Source: Vibrio sinus (GTDB taxonomy: Bacteria; Pseudomonadota; Gammaproteobacteria; Enterobacterales; Vibrionaceae). From it: 64,000 bases of DNA. Location: contig NZ_JAMKMR010000005.1 in NCBI RefSeq assembly GCF_023634645.1, forward strand, positions 186,001 to 250,000, given 5' to 3'. Made by a program: the position numbers and the translations under genes. Shown here in pieces: positions 28,765 to 36,220 of the stretch; the first letter of the stretch is position 1, and every line of letters begins with the position of its first letter. Below the pieces are notes generated by a model. It ran no database searches, was not told the DNA's origin, and worked only from the letters and a program-made list of their open reading frames with translations.

Positions 28765-29922
28765 ATGAAAGTGCTTACTATTACAACTGATTACCTACCG
28801 AAAATCGGAGGGATATCCAGCCACATTTATTATTTGAACAGAAATCTAGCACGGATAGGGGTTGAACCTCATGTTCTCCATATTGTAGAGAACTCTACAG
28901 AGGACAAGTATGAGATCTCCTTTGACGAATTTCACGTTCATAAGTTATACATCTCAGACAATTTGATTGGAATGAAAAAACTGAAGTACCGTAATGTCAT
29001 TAAAAAAATATTGATTGAGCACTTTAGTGATGTGGATATTATACATACTCATGAGTTGTTCAATACGGAGTATTTGGTAGATTATTCTAACTACAAGTGG
29101 GTCTGGACGAACCACACTAGTCGATTTAATGAATTTGTTAATGAAACTGGATTTAAAAGTCGAGTAAAACAAATAATCGAACGAAATCAGTTAAAGCATG
29201 CGGATAGGGTTGTTTGTGTCAGTAAATTTGTTGAGAATAATACTGTTAGCTTTTTCTCAAGAAAGAAAGAAGTAGCCGTAATTCCTAACGGAATAGAGCT
29301 AGAACGATTTGATAGCATTGACCGTAAGTATTTGAATGAATACTCCCGGAAACTAAACTTGCCAAAGAATAAAACAGTGGTTTTAATCGTTGCCCGTTGG
29401 TTTCCAGTGAAAGGAATCCATATAGCAATCGATGCTATGAACATCTTGAAGGAAAGGTATCCGTCTAAATTCGAAAGGTTACATTTTGTATTTGCTGGAG
29501 CAGGGGATTCCGATGTTGACTATAGAAAGGCGCAAGAAAAAAGAATTTCAGAGTTTCGAAACTATACGATGTTGGACTTGGTGACGAAGGAGGATATGCC
29601 TTTTTTATATAACTGTGGTGACATTGTATTAATTCCCTCATTATACGAGTCTGCACCGGTAGCGCTTTTAGAAGCTATGGGAAGCAAAAGAATAGTATTA
29701 GCGGCTAAAGTAGGTGGACTACAGTATAATCTAAAAGATGGTGTTACTGGCTTTTTCTTTGAGCGCGCTAATGCAGTTGATCTTGTGGAAAAGTTACTGA
29801 ACATAGAAAGCTGTGATCAAATTGATGCGATAAGGAAACATGCATTTGAAGAGGTTTGTAATAAATATACTTGGGACCAAGTAGCACGCCAAACAAAAAG
29901 TATTTATGACAGTGTGCTTTAG
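28765..29922 (+). CDS. Glycosyltransferase, GT-B fold family 4
   Basis: The 385-residue protein begins MKVLTITTDYLPKIGGISSH, has VCVSKFVENNTV and AVIPNGIELERF in the linker, VLIVARWFPVKGIHIAIDAM at the donor half and ESAPVALLEAMGSKRIVLAA at about 295. Both conserved glutamates are present. It is the fourth GT4 enzyme of the locus, so with WbaP adding the first sugar the repeat unit may have up to five residues. Donor not assignable. Confidence 0.87.
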   Translation: MKVLTITTDYLPKIGGISSHIYYLNRNLARIGVEPHVLHIVENSTEDKYEISFDEFHVHKLYISDNLIGMKKLKYRNVIKKILIEHFSDVDIIHTHELFNTEYLVDYSNYKWVWTNHTSRFNEFVNETGFKSRVKQIIERNQLKHADRVVCVSKFVENNTVSFFSRKKEVAVIPNGIELERFDSIDRKYLNEYSRKLNLPKNKTVVLIVARWFPVKGIHIAIDAMNILKERYPSKFERLHFVFAGAGDSDVDYRKAQEKRISEFRNYTMLDLVTKEDMPFLYNCGDIVLIPSLYESAPVALLEAMGSKRIVLAAKVGGLQYNLKDGVTGFFFERANAVDLVEKLLNIESCDQIDAIRKHAFEEVCNKYTWDQVARQTKSIYDSVL

Positions 29923-30071
29923 TTTTATGTTATAACTCATAGTCCATATTGTTAATTCATTGTGATGGCGCTCCCGGTCTGTGAGATAATTAAATATGGA
30001 TGTATATGAGTTGTCTCTAATTTTTCGTATGTATGTCCATAGTTCTTTTTATATAGTTATAAGCTGCTATC

Positions 30072-30614
30072 ATGGTAGATAAGATGAGTGAAATGTATAG
30101 AAAAGTATGTAAGGTTTTATATTTTTTAGTTGCTAATAGGTTGCCCCATTCAGGTTCTTTTGGAGGTGGTGTTTCAAAAAGAATGAGGCAGTTTTTAATT
30201 AAACGTTTTGTTACTTTTTGCGGAGAAAATGTTAACCCGGAACCTAATGCTATCTTCAGTCGTAACTTATCAATAGGGCGAAATTCCGGAATAGGTCCTA
30301 ATAGTCGAGTGTATGGTGATATTTCTATTGGAGAAGATGTGATGATGGGGCCTGATGTGGTTATCTTGACAAAGCATTACGAAACTAAAGATGTGACAAG
30401 GTCCATGATGTTTCAGGGCTTCAAGGAAGAACGACCAGTTGTTATCAAAGATGACGTTTGGATTGGTACACGAGCTATTATTATGCCCGGAGTTACTATT
30501 GGGCGTGGTTCGATAGTAGGTGCAGGGGCCGTCGTTACAAAAGATGTCCCAGAATACTCAATCGTGGGAGGCGTTCCAGCTAAAGTGATCGGCGATCGTC
30601 GTACTGAAGCTTGA
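30072..30614 (+). CDS. Hexapeptide-repeat acyltransferase (left-handed beta-helix)
   Basis: The 180-residue protein has an N-terminal helical stretch and then the hexapeptide pattern from about residue 70: IGRNSGIGPNSRVYG, IGEDVMMGPDVVIL, the catalytic-type His in LTKHYET, WIGTRAIIMPGVTIGRGS, and VGAGAVVTKDVPEYSIVGGVP. It resembles WbbJ/maltose-acetyltransferase-like enzymes and probably O-acetylates a sugar of the polymer. The start is unsure; ATG 30072 or 30084 are both possible and neither has a strong ribosome site. Confidence 0.88.
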   Translation: MVDKMSEMYRKVCKVLYFLVANRLPHSGSFGGGVSKRMRQFLIKRFVTFCGENVNPEPNAIFSRNLSIGRNSGIGPNSRVYGDISIGEDVMMGPDVVILTKHYETKDVTRSMMFQGFKEERPVVIKDDVWIGTRAIIMPGVTIGRGSIVGAGAVVTKDVPEYSIVGGVPAKVIGDRRTEA

Positions 30615-30659
30615 GCAGTCCAGAGATCGGATAAATGGATAACGTAAAAAGTGGTAGCC

Positions 30660-30745
30660 GTTCAACAGAAGAGCTTTACTTTATCTTGAACGTATGTGCG
30701 GACGGTATTTCTTGAAATACCTGAAGCTTTAGCTGTGTGAGAGTT
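30660..30745 (-). pseudogene. Transposase helix-turn-helix fragment (IS21 IstA-like)
   Basis: On the minus strand a short open piece reads SHTAKASGISRNTVRTYVQD, the typical N-terminal helix-turn-helix of IS21-family IstA and related transposases, then hits a stop about six codons on. Nothing else of the gene is left here. Repeats typical of such element ends lie about 0.8 kb to the right. Confidence 0.5.
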
Positions 30746-30748
30746 AAA

Positions 30749-30765
30749 GGCGGCTATTAGCCGCC
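30749..30765 (+). terminator. GC-rich hairpin
   Basis: GGCGGCT and AGCCGCC pair perfectly around a three-base loop, followed by TAATTAG. It is the only GC-rich stem here and could end the acetyltransferase transcript, though the T run is poor. Confidence 0.5.
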
Positions 30766-30794
30766 TAATTAGCGTCATATGAATAAGGATGTTT

Positions 30795-31301
30795 ATGATA
30801 AAAACCAAAAATTTAATACTTAGCCCTGTAAGTGATGAAGATTTAGATATTTATTCTCAAATATTAAGCTCTGATGAATTAACAAAATTCTTGCCTAAAG
30901 GCCGAGCATATACTGATGTTGAGATTCAATTGCATTTGAAAAATAGAATTGATCATTGGAATCATGGATTTGGTTCTTACGTCATAACCCTCAAAAGTGA
31001 GCCACAAACTAAAATAGGTTATGTCGGAGTCGAGTATTGCGAAAACCCAGAGTTTAGTGACGTCCGATATGCGTTAGTGCAAGGTTATCAGGGACAGGGA
31101 TATGTATTTGAGGCTGCAAAAGCAGCCTTAGAGCAAACGTTTCGTGTAGGTAAGCACTTAAAAATTTATGGTGTTGCTTTTAAAGGAAATTTACCTTCGT
31201 TAGCGATAATTAGAAAACTAGGTATGATTTCTGAGTCTGAAATTAAGCCTTATGGTGATGTTGATAGTCTTGAAACATATTCGATAGAAAAATCCATATA
31301 A
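30795..31301 (+). CDS. GNAT-family acetyltransferase, RimJ/RimL-like
   Basis: I choose ATG 30795, because the ribosome site AAGGA (30785-30789) overlaps the in-frame ATG two codons earlier. The 168-residue product starts IKTKNLILSPVSDEDLDIYS and has the acetyl-CoA-binding region QGYQGQGYVFEAAKAALEQT, with the Q/RxxGxG/A-type loop, and a C-terminal VAFKGNLPSLAIIRKLGM motif (N/S-x-x-S-x-x-x-x-x-K-L-G-M). It may acetylate an amino sugar, a protein or a small molecule. It sits between IS-like remnants, so it may be a passenger unrelated to the polymer. Confidence 0.85.
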   Translation: MIKTKNLILSPVSDEDLDIYSQILSSDELTKFLPKGRAYTDVEIQLHLKNRIDHWNHGFGSYVITLKSEPQTKIGYVGVEYCENPEFSDVRYALVQGYQGQGYVFEAAKAALEQTFRVGKHLKIYGVAFKGNLPSLAIIRKLGMISESEIKPYGDVDSLETYSIEKSI

Positions 31302-31510
31302 CAAGCATTTAAGGTTCCAAAATACTTTTTCTAATCTTGTAGAAGTCATTTAGAGTAACCCTCCTAAGTGATTTTTTGTCCATAACCTTCTTAGAAAACG
31401 CGGTAATGACATTGTGATCACCAAGCAATTCTGTCGTACCTTAATTACCAAGCGACTTTGTCATTACAATAACTACCAAGGGAAGCTGGCATTAATTTTA
31501 TGCAAAATCT

Positions 31511-31630
31511 CATTGTCACATAAAGTGAGCCAGAGATTTATGTTTGCGAGCCCATTGTCACTTAAAGTGAGTCCATTTGCAGCTAATGTGAGCCGAACAA
31601 TAGACTCATTATCACTTAATTTGAGCCAGA
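31511..31630. repeat. Cluster of ~23-bp direct repeats, IS-end-like
   Basis: The unit CATTGTCACWTAAAGTGAGC occurs at 31511-31534 and 31553-31575, a partial copy lies at about 31580-31597, and a diverged copy (CATTATCACTTAATTTGAGC) is at 31607-31630. To the left, about 31400-31480, a different unit built on TGTC ... ACCAAG is repeated three times. Spaced transposase-binding repeats of this kind occur at the ends of IS21-like and Tn7-like elements. Confidence 0.6.
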
Positions 31631-31735
31631 AATTCTCGATGTAATCAAGTCGGTGTGGTTATGTTGTCACGCCCTTACAAGTAACAGTTATTTAAAATCA
31701 AAAAATTATTAAGACTGATTTTATAGTGTTTTCTT

Positions 31736-31754
31736 TGTTTACATTCTAGAGACA
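31736..31754 (+). promoter_or_regulatory. Copy 2 of 19-base repeated motif
   Basis: TGTTTACATTCTAGAGACA, differing at one position from the copy at 36723 and at three from the copy at 11163. It lies 149 bases before a possible small reading frame and about 480 bases before the second wbaP copy. Confidence 0.45.
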
Positions 31755-31857
31755 TATATTTCATTAAAATAGTATATCTTTTACTTATTCATCCTTAGTG
31801 AAGTATTTACAAAACTTCATTAGCTAAATATCGAAAAAAGGACTTAGAAATAAACCT

Positions 31858-31893
31858 CCTTTAATACATCATTGGACGTTGATGTATTAAAGG
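31858..31893 (+). promoter_or_regulatory. 14-bp perfect hairpin overlapping a ribosome site
   Basis: CCTTTAATACATCA (31858-31871) pairs perfectly with TGATGTATTAAAGG (31880-31893) around eight bases. The 3' arm contains most of AAAGGG (31889-31894), which lies eight bases before an ATG at 31903, so the hairpin could hide that ribosome site. Confidence 0.45.
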
Positions 31894-31902
31894 GATAAAA
31901 AT

Positions 31903-32058
31903 ATGAGTAAAGAAAGTATGTCCAATGCATTGAATCTCCGTTTTAGGTATTACCCTCTTCTTATTTATCTGCTCCAATGCCAGCTTTTTCGGCTCCGTTA
32001 TGACTCCGAGGCTATTAGTGGCCGAAAGTTAAGTCTCGTGCTGATAACGTATTGGTGA
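31903..32058 (+). CDS. Possible 51-codon reading frame (weak)
   Basis: ATG 31903 has AAAGGG eight bases upstream. The product begins MSKESMSNALNLRFRYYPLL and ends LVLITYW; it is somewhat hydrophobic in the middle and matches no family I know. It ends exactly where the duplicated manB tail begins, so it may be a chimeric leftover and not a functional gene. Confidence 0.2.
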   Translation: MSKESMSNALNLRFRYYPLLIYLLQCQLFRLRYDSEAISGRKLSLVLITYW

Positions 32059-32093
32059 AACCAAAAAAGATATTTCGTCTTTTTCGTGAATGA
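32055..32093 (+). pseudogene. Degenerate manB 3' end
   Basis: The codons VKPKKIFRLFRE-stop correspond to the manB C-terminus [18 protein letters not shown] at 23092-23136, with two codons lost and several changes. The following spacer also aligns with the manB-wbaP spacer. Confidence 0.75.
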
Positions 32094-32235
32094 AGTTCTT
32101 AATTAATGTTAGTGGCTTATATCAAGTCACACTGTCGATTATTTAATTTTTGTTAATCTTTAATGTACGGAGTAACATTATTTTTAAAGGTTTTCGGTTG
32201 GCTAAAATTAAGTATCTAACAAAGAGAGGATAATA

Positions 32236-33681
32236 ATGCTGACTGATAGAGTAGAGCATTCAAGATTTATTAACCAATTCGGTTTAATGTTGGCTGATAT
32301 TATTGGTTTTGTTCTTGCATTTTCCGTGACTCATGGAATCATGCTCGTTACTGATGCTGAGCATGCGATGACATATAATCGATGGCAAAATATGTTTCAT
32401 GGCTATCAATGGTTTGTAAGCTCTTTTGGGCTAATGCTCCTTGGTATGGTAGTCTTTAGTCTGTATTTTCGCCATTATCGCTACCGGAAACCTTTCTGGA
32501 GTGAATTGAAACAAGTAATAATTACTATGCTCTCTATCGCTGTATTAAATTTAGTGTTGGTTTCATTGATAGATAAGAATATCAGCCATGATCGATGGAC
32601 TATATTTTGGGGATTGGCGATAGTTTCTATACCTTTATCTCGTTCTTTAATGAAGCGTATATTAAGGTTTTTTGGACTTTGGCAATGGCCAACTTTCATC
32701 ATTGGGTGTGGTCAAAATGCACGTGAAGCCTATCTAGCTATTGAAAGTGAAAAGAGGATGGGGTTTGATGTCATAGCATTTATTGCCCCTGATGAAGGTC
32801 ACTATGAAAGCCCGATAAAAGGTGTACCGCTCTTGCGAATAGAGGCGGAAACCTTAACGAATATGAAGAACGCCCAGTTATTTATTGCGTTGGAGCACAC
32901 TCAATATCAACTATGTGATTTTTGGCTTCGTAAACTAGCTAGCAACCAATTGCGAAATATTTCTCTCATACCTTCTTTACGTGGTATTCCTCTACATGGC
33001 ACGGATATTTCTCATTTCTTCAGACATGAAGCATTAATCTTGCAAGTTCGAAATAACTTAACTCGCAGCTCTGCACAAGTGATGAAGCGAGGCTTTGACG
33101 TAGTTGTATCATTCTTATTATTAATTATTCTGTCTCCAATAATGCTATTTATTGGCTGGAAAGTGTCACGTGATGGTGGGGCACCCACTTATGGTCATGA
33201 GCGTATTGGACAGCATGGAGAAAAGTTCAAATGTTTGAAGTTTCGTTCAATGATTAGTAATTCTGAGGAAGTGTTACAAGAGCTATTGGATAGAGATCCA
33301 GAAGCTAGAGCCGAATGGGAGAAGGATTTCAAACTTAAAAATGATCCGCGGATTACCCCGATTGGGCATTTCATCCGTAAAACCAGTTTAGACGAACTTC
33401 CTCAGTTGTGGTGTGTTTTAAAAGGCGAAATGAGTTTAGTCGGACCTCGCCCAATTGTTCAGAAAGAACTAGAGCAATACTACGGTGAAAATTCTGACTA
33501 TTACCTAATGGCAAAACCAGGAATGACAGGGCTATGGCAGGTTAGTGGCAGAAATGATGTTGATTATGATACCAGAATTTACTTGGATGGATGGTATGTA
33601 AAAAACTGGTCTATGTGGTATGACATAGCAATGCTGTTTAAAACGGTTGGTGTTGTATTGAGAAGTGATGGTGCTTATTGA
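32236..33681 (+). CDS. wbaP: Undecaprenyl-phosphate sugar-1-phosphate transferase, WbaP-like, copy 2
   Basis: An intact 481-residue paralog of the product at 23278, identical in length and in most residues, with all catalytic-domain motifs retained (KRGFDVVVSF, FKCLKFRSM, SLDELPQLWC, GPRP, GLWQVSGRN). Differences are mostly conservative and concentrated in the membrane and central regions. Being intact while its surroundings are decayed suggests it is recent or under selection. It could add a second initiating specificity or be redundant. Confidence 0.92.
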   Translation: MLTDRVEHSRFINQFGLMLADIIGFVLAFSVTHGIMLVTDAEHAMTYNRWQNMFHGYQWFVSSFGLMLLGMVVFSLYFRHYRYRKPFWSELKQVIITMLSIAVLNLVLVSLIDKNISHDRWTIFWGLAIVSIPLSRSLMKRILRFFGLWQWPTFIIGCGQNAREAYLAIESEKRMGFDVIAFIAPDEGHYESPIKGVPLLRIEAETLTNMKNAQLFIALEHTQYQLCDFWLRKLASNQLRNISLIPSLRGIPLHGTDISHFFRHEALILQVRNNLTRSSAQVMKRGFDVVVSFLLLIILSPIMLFIGWKVSRDGGAPTYGHERIGQHGEKFKCLKFRSMISNSEEVLQELLDRDPEARAEWEKDFKLKNDPRITPIGHFIRKTSLDELPQLWCVLKGEMSLVGPRPIVQKELEQYYGENSDYYLMAKPGMTGLWQVSGRNDVDYDTRIYLDGWYVKNWSMWYDIAMLFKTVGVVLRSDGAY

Positions 33682-33741
33682 TTCATTTACTCTTTGAGTA
33701 AAACATAAACATTTATATGAGAATTGTTACTGGTGAACGTT

Positions 33742-33789
33742 ATGAATAAATTAGTTTCAGTATATATACCAACACATAATCGTCTATAA
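33742..33789 (+). pseudogene. N-terminal stub of a family 2 glycosyltransferase
   Basis: The frame reads MNKLVSVYIPTHNRL and then stops. VSVYIPTHNR is the characteristic start of GT-A family 2 glycosyltransferases. What follows is AT-rich with stops in every frame, so only the first codons remain. Confidence 0.6.
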
Positions 33790-33925
33790 TAATTATTAAA
33801 CAAAAAACTAATTGAAATTTTCTTAAATGTAAGTTTTGGAGTGTTCCTATCTTTTTTATTAATAAAATGACTATACCAAATATATTAATAATAGTTTTAA
33901 TAATATTATTTAAGGTGAAGCTATC

Positions 33926-34202
33926 ATGAGTATTATTTTATTAAAAATATTCCTAAAGAAAGAAAAAGTAAAATATAAAGAGAATTATAGCTTTAGATGT
34001 TATTCTAGCTGTAAGGTTGGAGTTGACTGCTCTCTGTATATTATGCCAAACAGTCAAGAGCAAGTTATAGAATTAATTCGGTTTTTAAAAACTAAAAAAA
34101 TGAAATACAATATTGTTGGCGAAACTTCAAATCTTGTTTTTGTAGATGGTGTTACATATGGAGTTGTGATAACAACTAAATTACTTGATAAAGTCACAAA
34201 GA
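33926..34202 (+). pseudogene. Truncated MurB-like FAD-binding protein
   Basis: The frame open to 34237 begins MSIILLKIFLKKEKV. It contains NYSFRCYSSCKVGVDCSLYI and NIVGETSNLVFVDGVTYG, equivalent to the N-terminal FAD-binding part of UDP-N-acetylenolpyruvoylglucosamine reductase (family signature around GxGSN). Only about 85-90 of some 300 residues remain. The last codons come from an IS110-like fragment on the other strand, which marks the break near 34190-34205. MurB-like genes occur in some polysaccharide loci, so this is probably a former member of the cluster and not the essential murB. Confidence 0.7.
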
Positions 34203-34350
34203 GGTGGAGCCCAATTTTCGCACATGACTTTAAGTGATTGATCTGTTTTGATAGTATCTACCGACTTTATCAATACGAAACCCATTGCGTTTAGTATATA
34301 AACCAGCCCTTTGTAGTAGACACCGGTAGGCTCCAACACAAAGACGATCA
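34203..34350 (-). pseudogene. IS110-like transposase fragment
   Basis: Reading leftwards from about 34348 the frame gives MIVFVLEPTGVYYKGLVYIL, then NAMGFVLIKSVDTIKTDQSL. The E-P/A-TG-V-Y motif and following layout match the DEDD domain of IS110-family transposases (compare MEPTGVY). Only about 48 codons remain between the MurB fragment and the IS1 fragment. Confidence 0.55.
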
Positions 34351-34381
34351 TTGATTGCTGATAGATAGAAGGTTATTTGTC

Positions 34382-34648
34382 TCAGCTGTAGTTTCTTAGA
34401 GTGCGAAATACGGTATTATTCTCCACTTTCAGAACACGGTCAGTAACGCGTAACCCTGCACTATTCATGGCCATATCAACGATTTTTTCTCTTACACTAG
34501 GTTTCCAAGCTTCATAAGCATAATCGAGTTGAAACGTGCGTTTGCAATCGAGACAACGAAAACGTTGGTATCCGGTAGAACCCGTTCCATGCTTTCTTAC
34601 AGGTTGAGTTTCCCCATAAAAACGGCAAGGTACTTCGATGATGGCCAT
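34382..34648 (-). CDS. insA: IS1-family InsA protein
   Basis: Starting at the ATG at 34646-34648 (the IS1-type MA start; an upstream ATG at 34678 lies inside the leader), the 88-residue product aligns with InsA of IS1. It has a zinc-finger-like pair of C-x-n-C (VPCRF; CLDC), GYQRFRCLDCKRTFQLDYAY and KIVDMAMNSAGLRVTDRVL, then NTVFRTLRN. InsA binds the IS ends and represses transposition; fusion with InsB makes the transposase. InsB is missing here, so the element cannot move by itself. Confidence 0.88.
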   Translation of the reverse strand: MAIIEVPCRFYGETQPVRKHGTGSTGYQRFRCLDCKRTFQLDYAYEAWKPSVREKIVDMAMNSAGLRVTDRVLKVENNTVFRTLRNYS

Positions 34649-34703
34649 GGCTACTTCTCTAATATTGAGTTGTATCATATATCAACGAGTTGGAGTCATG
34701 ACC
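34382..34703 (-). mobile_element. IS1-family element, truncated (left end + insA)
   Basis: The left inverted repeat is at 34680-34703, reading GGTCATGACTCCAACT leftwards, followed by leader and insA. The insB half and right repeat are replaced by the IS110-like fragment. The end faces left, i.e. toward the polysaccharide locus, mirroring the solo end at 10864. Confidence 0.85.
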
Positions 34704-34911
34704 CTAAATTGAAGTAACCCCTTAATCATAGTTATTTCAATGGCGTAGATATAAGTGATAAAGTTAATATGACCTGTAAGACTTCCTACTACCAGTTGAA
34801 TTTTTTGGAATATATATTGAGTAAATAAACCCTTTACCTTTGTGTGACATTCTCAGTATCGAATGAAGTTTATAATTTTTTAAATAAATTTTCAGATAAA
34901 GGTATATGTTT

Positions 34912-35169
34912 ATGTCCTACCCTATTGCAATAAAAAAAGAATCATCTAGTGGTAACTACATAGTAGAGGCGCCAACTGCGGGACTTATATACACAGACCA
35001 CCGTTCAAACAGTTACACAGAAGCATTAGAAAGGGCTAAACTCGAATTGAAAAAATATCTAATGTCTTCATATAAGCCGGTGAAGCTGGAGTCTATGTAT
35101 AACGAAGTTAGCAACTATATTCATCTATCAAGATATATGAACTGCTACTGGTCCACCATTAGATTATAA
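34912..35169 (+). CDS. Solitary HicB-like antitoxin-type protein
   Basis: ATG 34912 lies nine bases after AAAGG; an ATG two codons upstream is only three bases from it. The 85-residue product starts YPIAIKKESSSGNYIVEAP and continues to EALERAKLELKKYLMSS, the fold signature of the HicB partial RNase-H domain. There is no HicA toxin gene on either side and no clear DNA-binding C-terminus. It could be an orphan antitoxin or a HicB-like protein of other function. Confidence 0.6.
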   Translation: MSYPIAIKKESSSGNYIVEAPTAGLIYTDHRSNSYTEALERAKLELKKYLMSSYKPVKLESMYNEVSNYIHLSRYMNCYWSTIRL

Positions 35170-35218
35170 ATAGGTTAGGGACCAATGAATACCCACATTA
35201 ATAGCCCTATATAAATCT

Positions 35219-36220
35219 TCAATTCCCATAATGTACGAACTCGATAATTTTGTTAAACGGCGCGCCACTGTAGCTCGCCCTTACGGCTATTTTAGTGTTA
35301 GTGCTTTTGTCATTTGGGTTAAAGGCTACTTTGTCCAAGTATAACTTTAAGTTTGGTGAATCAATATGTTTGGCAGCCTGATGGATAGTATAGATTGATC
35401 TCTTAGACGGAAGCATTACTGCAATATGGTCTACCGGTTCAGGAAGAGTAAGTTTGCAGTGATTACTTCCAGGTAAACTTCGCCAAGTTTTTAGCTTTTC
35501 TGGCGATATTATCAAGCTAATCATTCTCTGTAGTGTAAAACTAATATCTTGAGGTTGCTGATTATTTAATGACGATGCCTGAAATAGCTCAAGACCCGCC
35601 CTGTATTTGTTCTTTGTGAAATAAATACGACCAATTGTCACTCCTTTCACATTTGGATCGTGATACCGAAGTGACTTGACGACTTGTACTGATGGGAACA
35701 CGAAATTACCGTCTTTTGTCACCCCTTTGCCTTGTGGGTAAAGATCATGAGTCAATCCCATAGATTCAGATTGCTCGCTTAGTAATTGAAGATAAAAGTT
35801 TAGTGGTCCAAATAACTCTCTACCTACGTGTTCAATGTTTGTAGACGATAACTTAATGTTAAAAGGAAGGTTTTTGATGAAAGCTGAGGCTATAGATGGA
35901 TGTGTTGGGTAAAAAATGGCGTCCAAAGCCTGATCAATGTTTTTGAGATCAAGAGTAATCAGTCGCTTTACTAGATCTTTATCCATGACGCCTCTGGATT
36001 TAAAATAAGGGAGTATCATACTCTTAAATCTTTTGTCTTGACTGACCGGGTATTGATCTAAATGAAAGTGAGAGGCTGACTTAGGTGGCCAGTTTGAACT
36101 TTCAATAAGTCTAGCAAGTTGATATTCACATGTAGAATCCTCTTGGGCATAAGAGGGAATTGTAAATGATAAACACGCTGATGATATTAGGCCAGCAGCA
36201 AATCGTATGTACTTTGTCAT
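35219..36220 (-). CDS. Unknown secreted protein
   Basis: Start chosen at the ATG at 36218-36220, preceded by GAGGAAG; two ATGs further upstream lack such a site. The 333-residue product has a signal peptide (TKYIRFAAGLISSACLSF, ending near SYAQ), two cysteines (CEYQLARL near the mature N-terminus and HCKLTLPEP) and mixed helix/strand character. I do not recognise the family and see no catalytic motif. It is alone on its strand between a HicB-like gene and the fimbrial operon, divergent from the latter. Confidence 0.65.
   Translation of the reverse strand: MTKYIRFAAGLISSACLSFTIPSYAQEDSTCEYQLARLIESSNWPPKSASHFHLDQYPVSQDKRFKSMILPYFKSRGVMDKDLVKRLITLDLKNIDQALDAIFYPTHPSIASAFIKNLPFNIKLSSTNIEHVGRELFGPLNFYLQLLSEQSESMGLTHDLYPQGKGVTKDGNFVFPSVQVVKSLRYHDPNVKGVTIGRIYFTKNKYRAGLELFQASSLNNQQPQDISFTLQRMISLIISPEKLKTWRSLPGSNHCKLTLPEPVDHIAVMLPSKRSIYTIHQAAKHIDSPNLKLYLDKVAFNPNDKSTNTKIAVRASYSGAPFNKIIEFVHYGN

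Larger units (their letters stand above)
31302..32235. other. Decayed region between gnat gene and second wbaP
   Basis: More than 900 bases with no well supported gene. From left to right it holds two clusters of short direct repeats (about 31400-31480 and 31511-31630), a copy of the 19-base motif (31736), a 14-bp hairpin (31858-31893), a possible 51-codon frame and the degraded tail of manB leading into the duplicated wbaP. Confidence 0.6.
32055..33681 (+). repeat. Duplicated block, copy 2 (manB tail + spacer + wbaP)
   Basis: Direct-orientation paralog of 23092-24723. The spacer is diverged but alignable (shared TTTAATGTACG, GGTTGGCT and AAATTAAGTA stretches). The coding part is highly similar throughout. 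Confidence 0.85.

Noticed and set aside
31414..31644. 76-codon plus-strand frame
   Set aside because: Its sequence is just the translated direct repeats (SLSHKVS, SPLSLKVS, SLSLNLS); repeats explain the open frame.
10864..34703. Intact composite transposon with target duplication
   Set aside because: Both IS1 copies are incomplete and I found no matching 8-10-base duplication outside the two ends.
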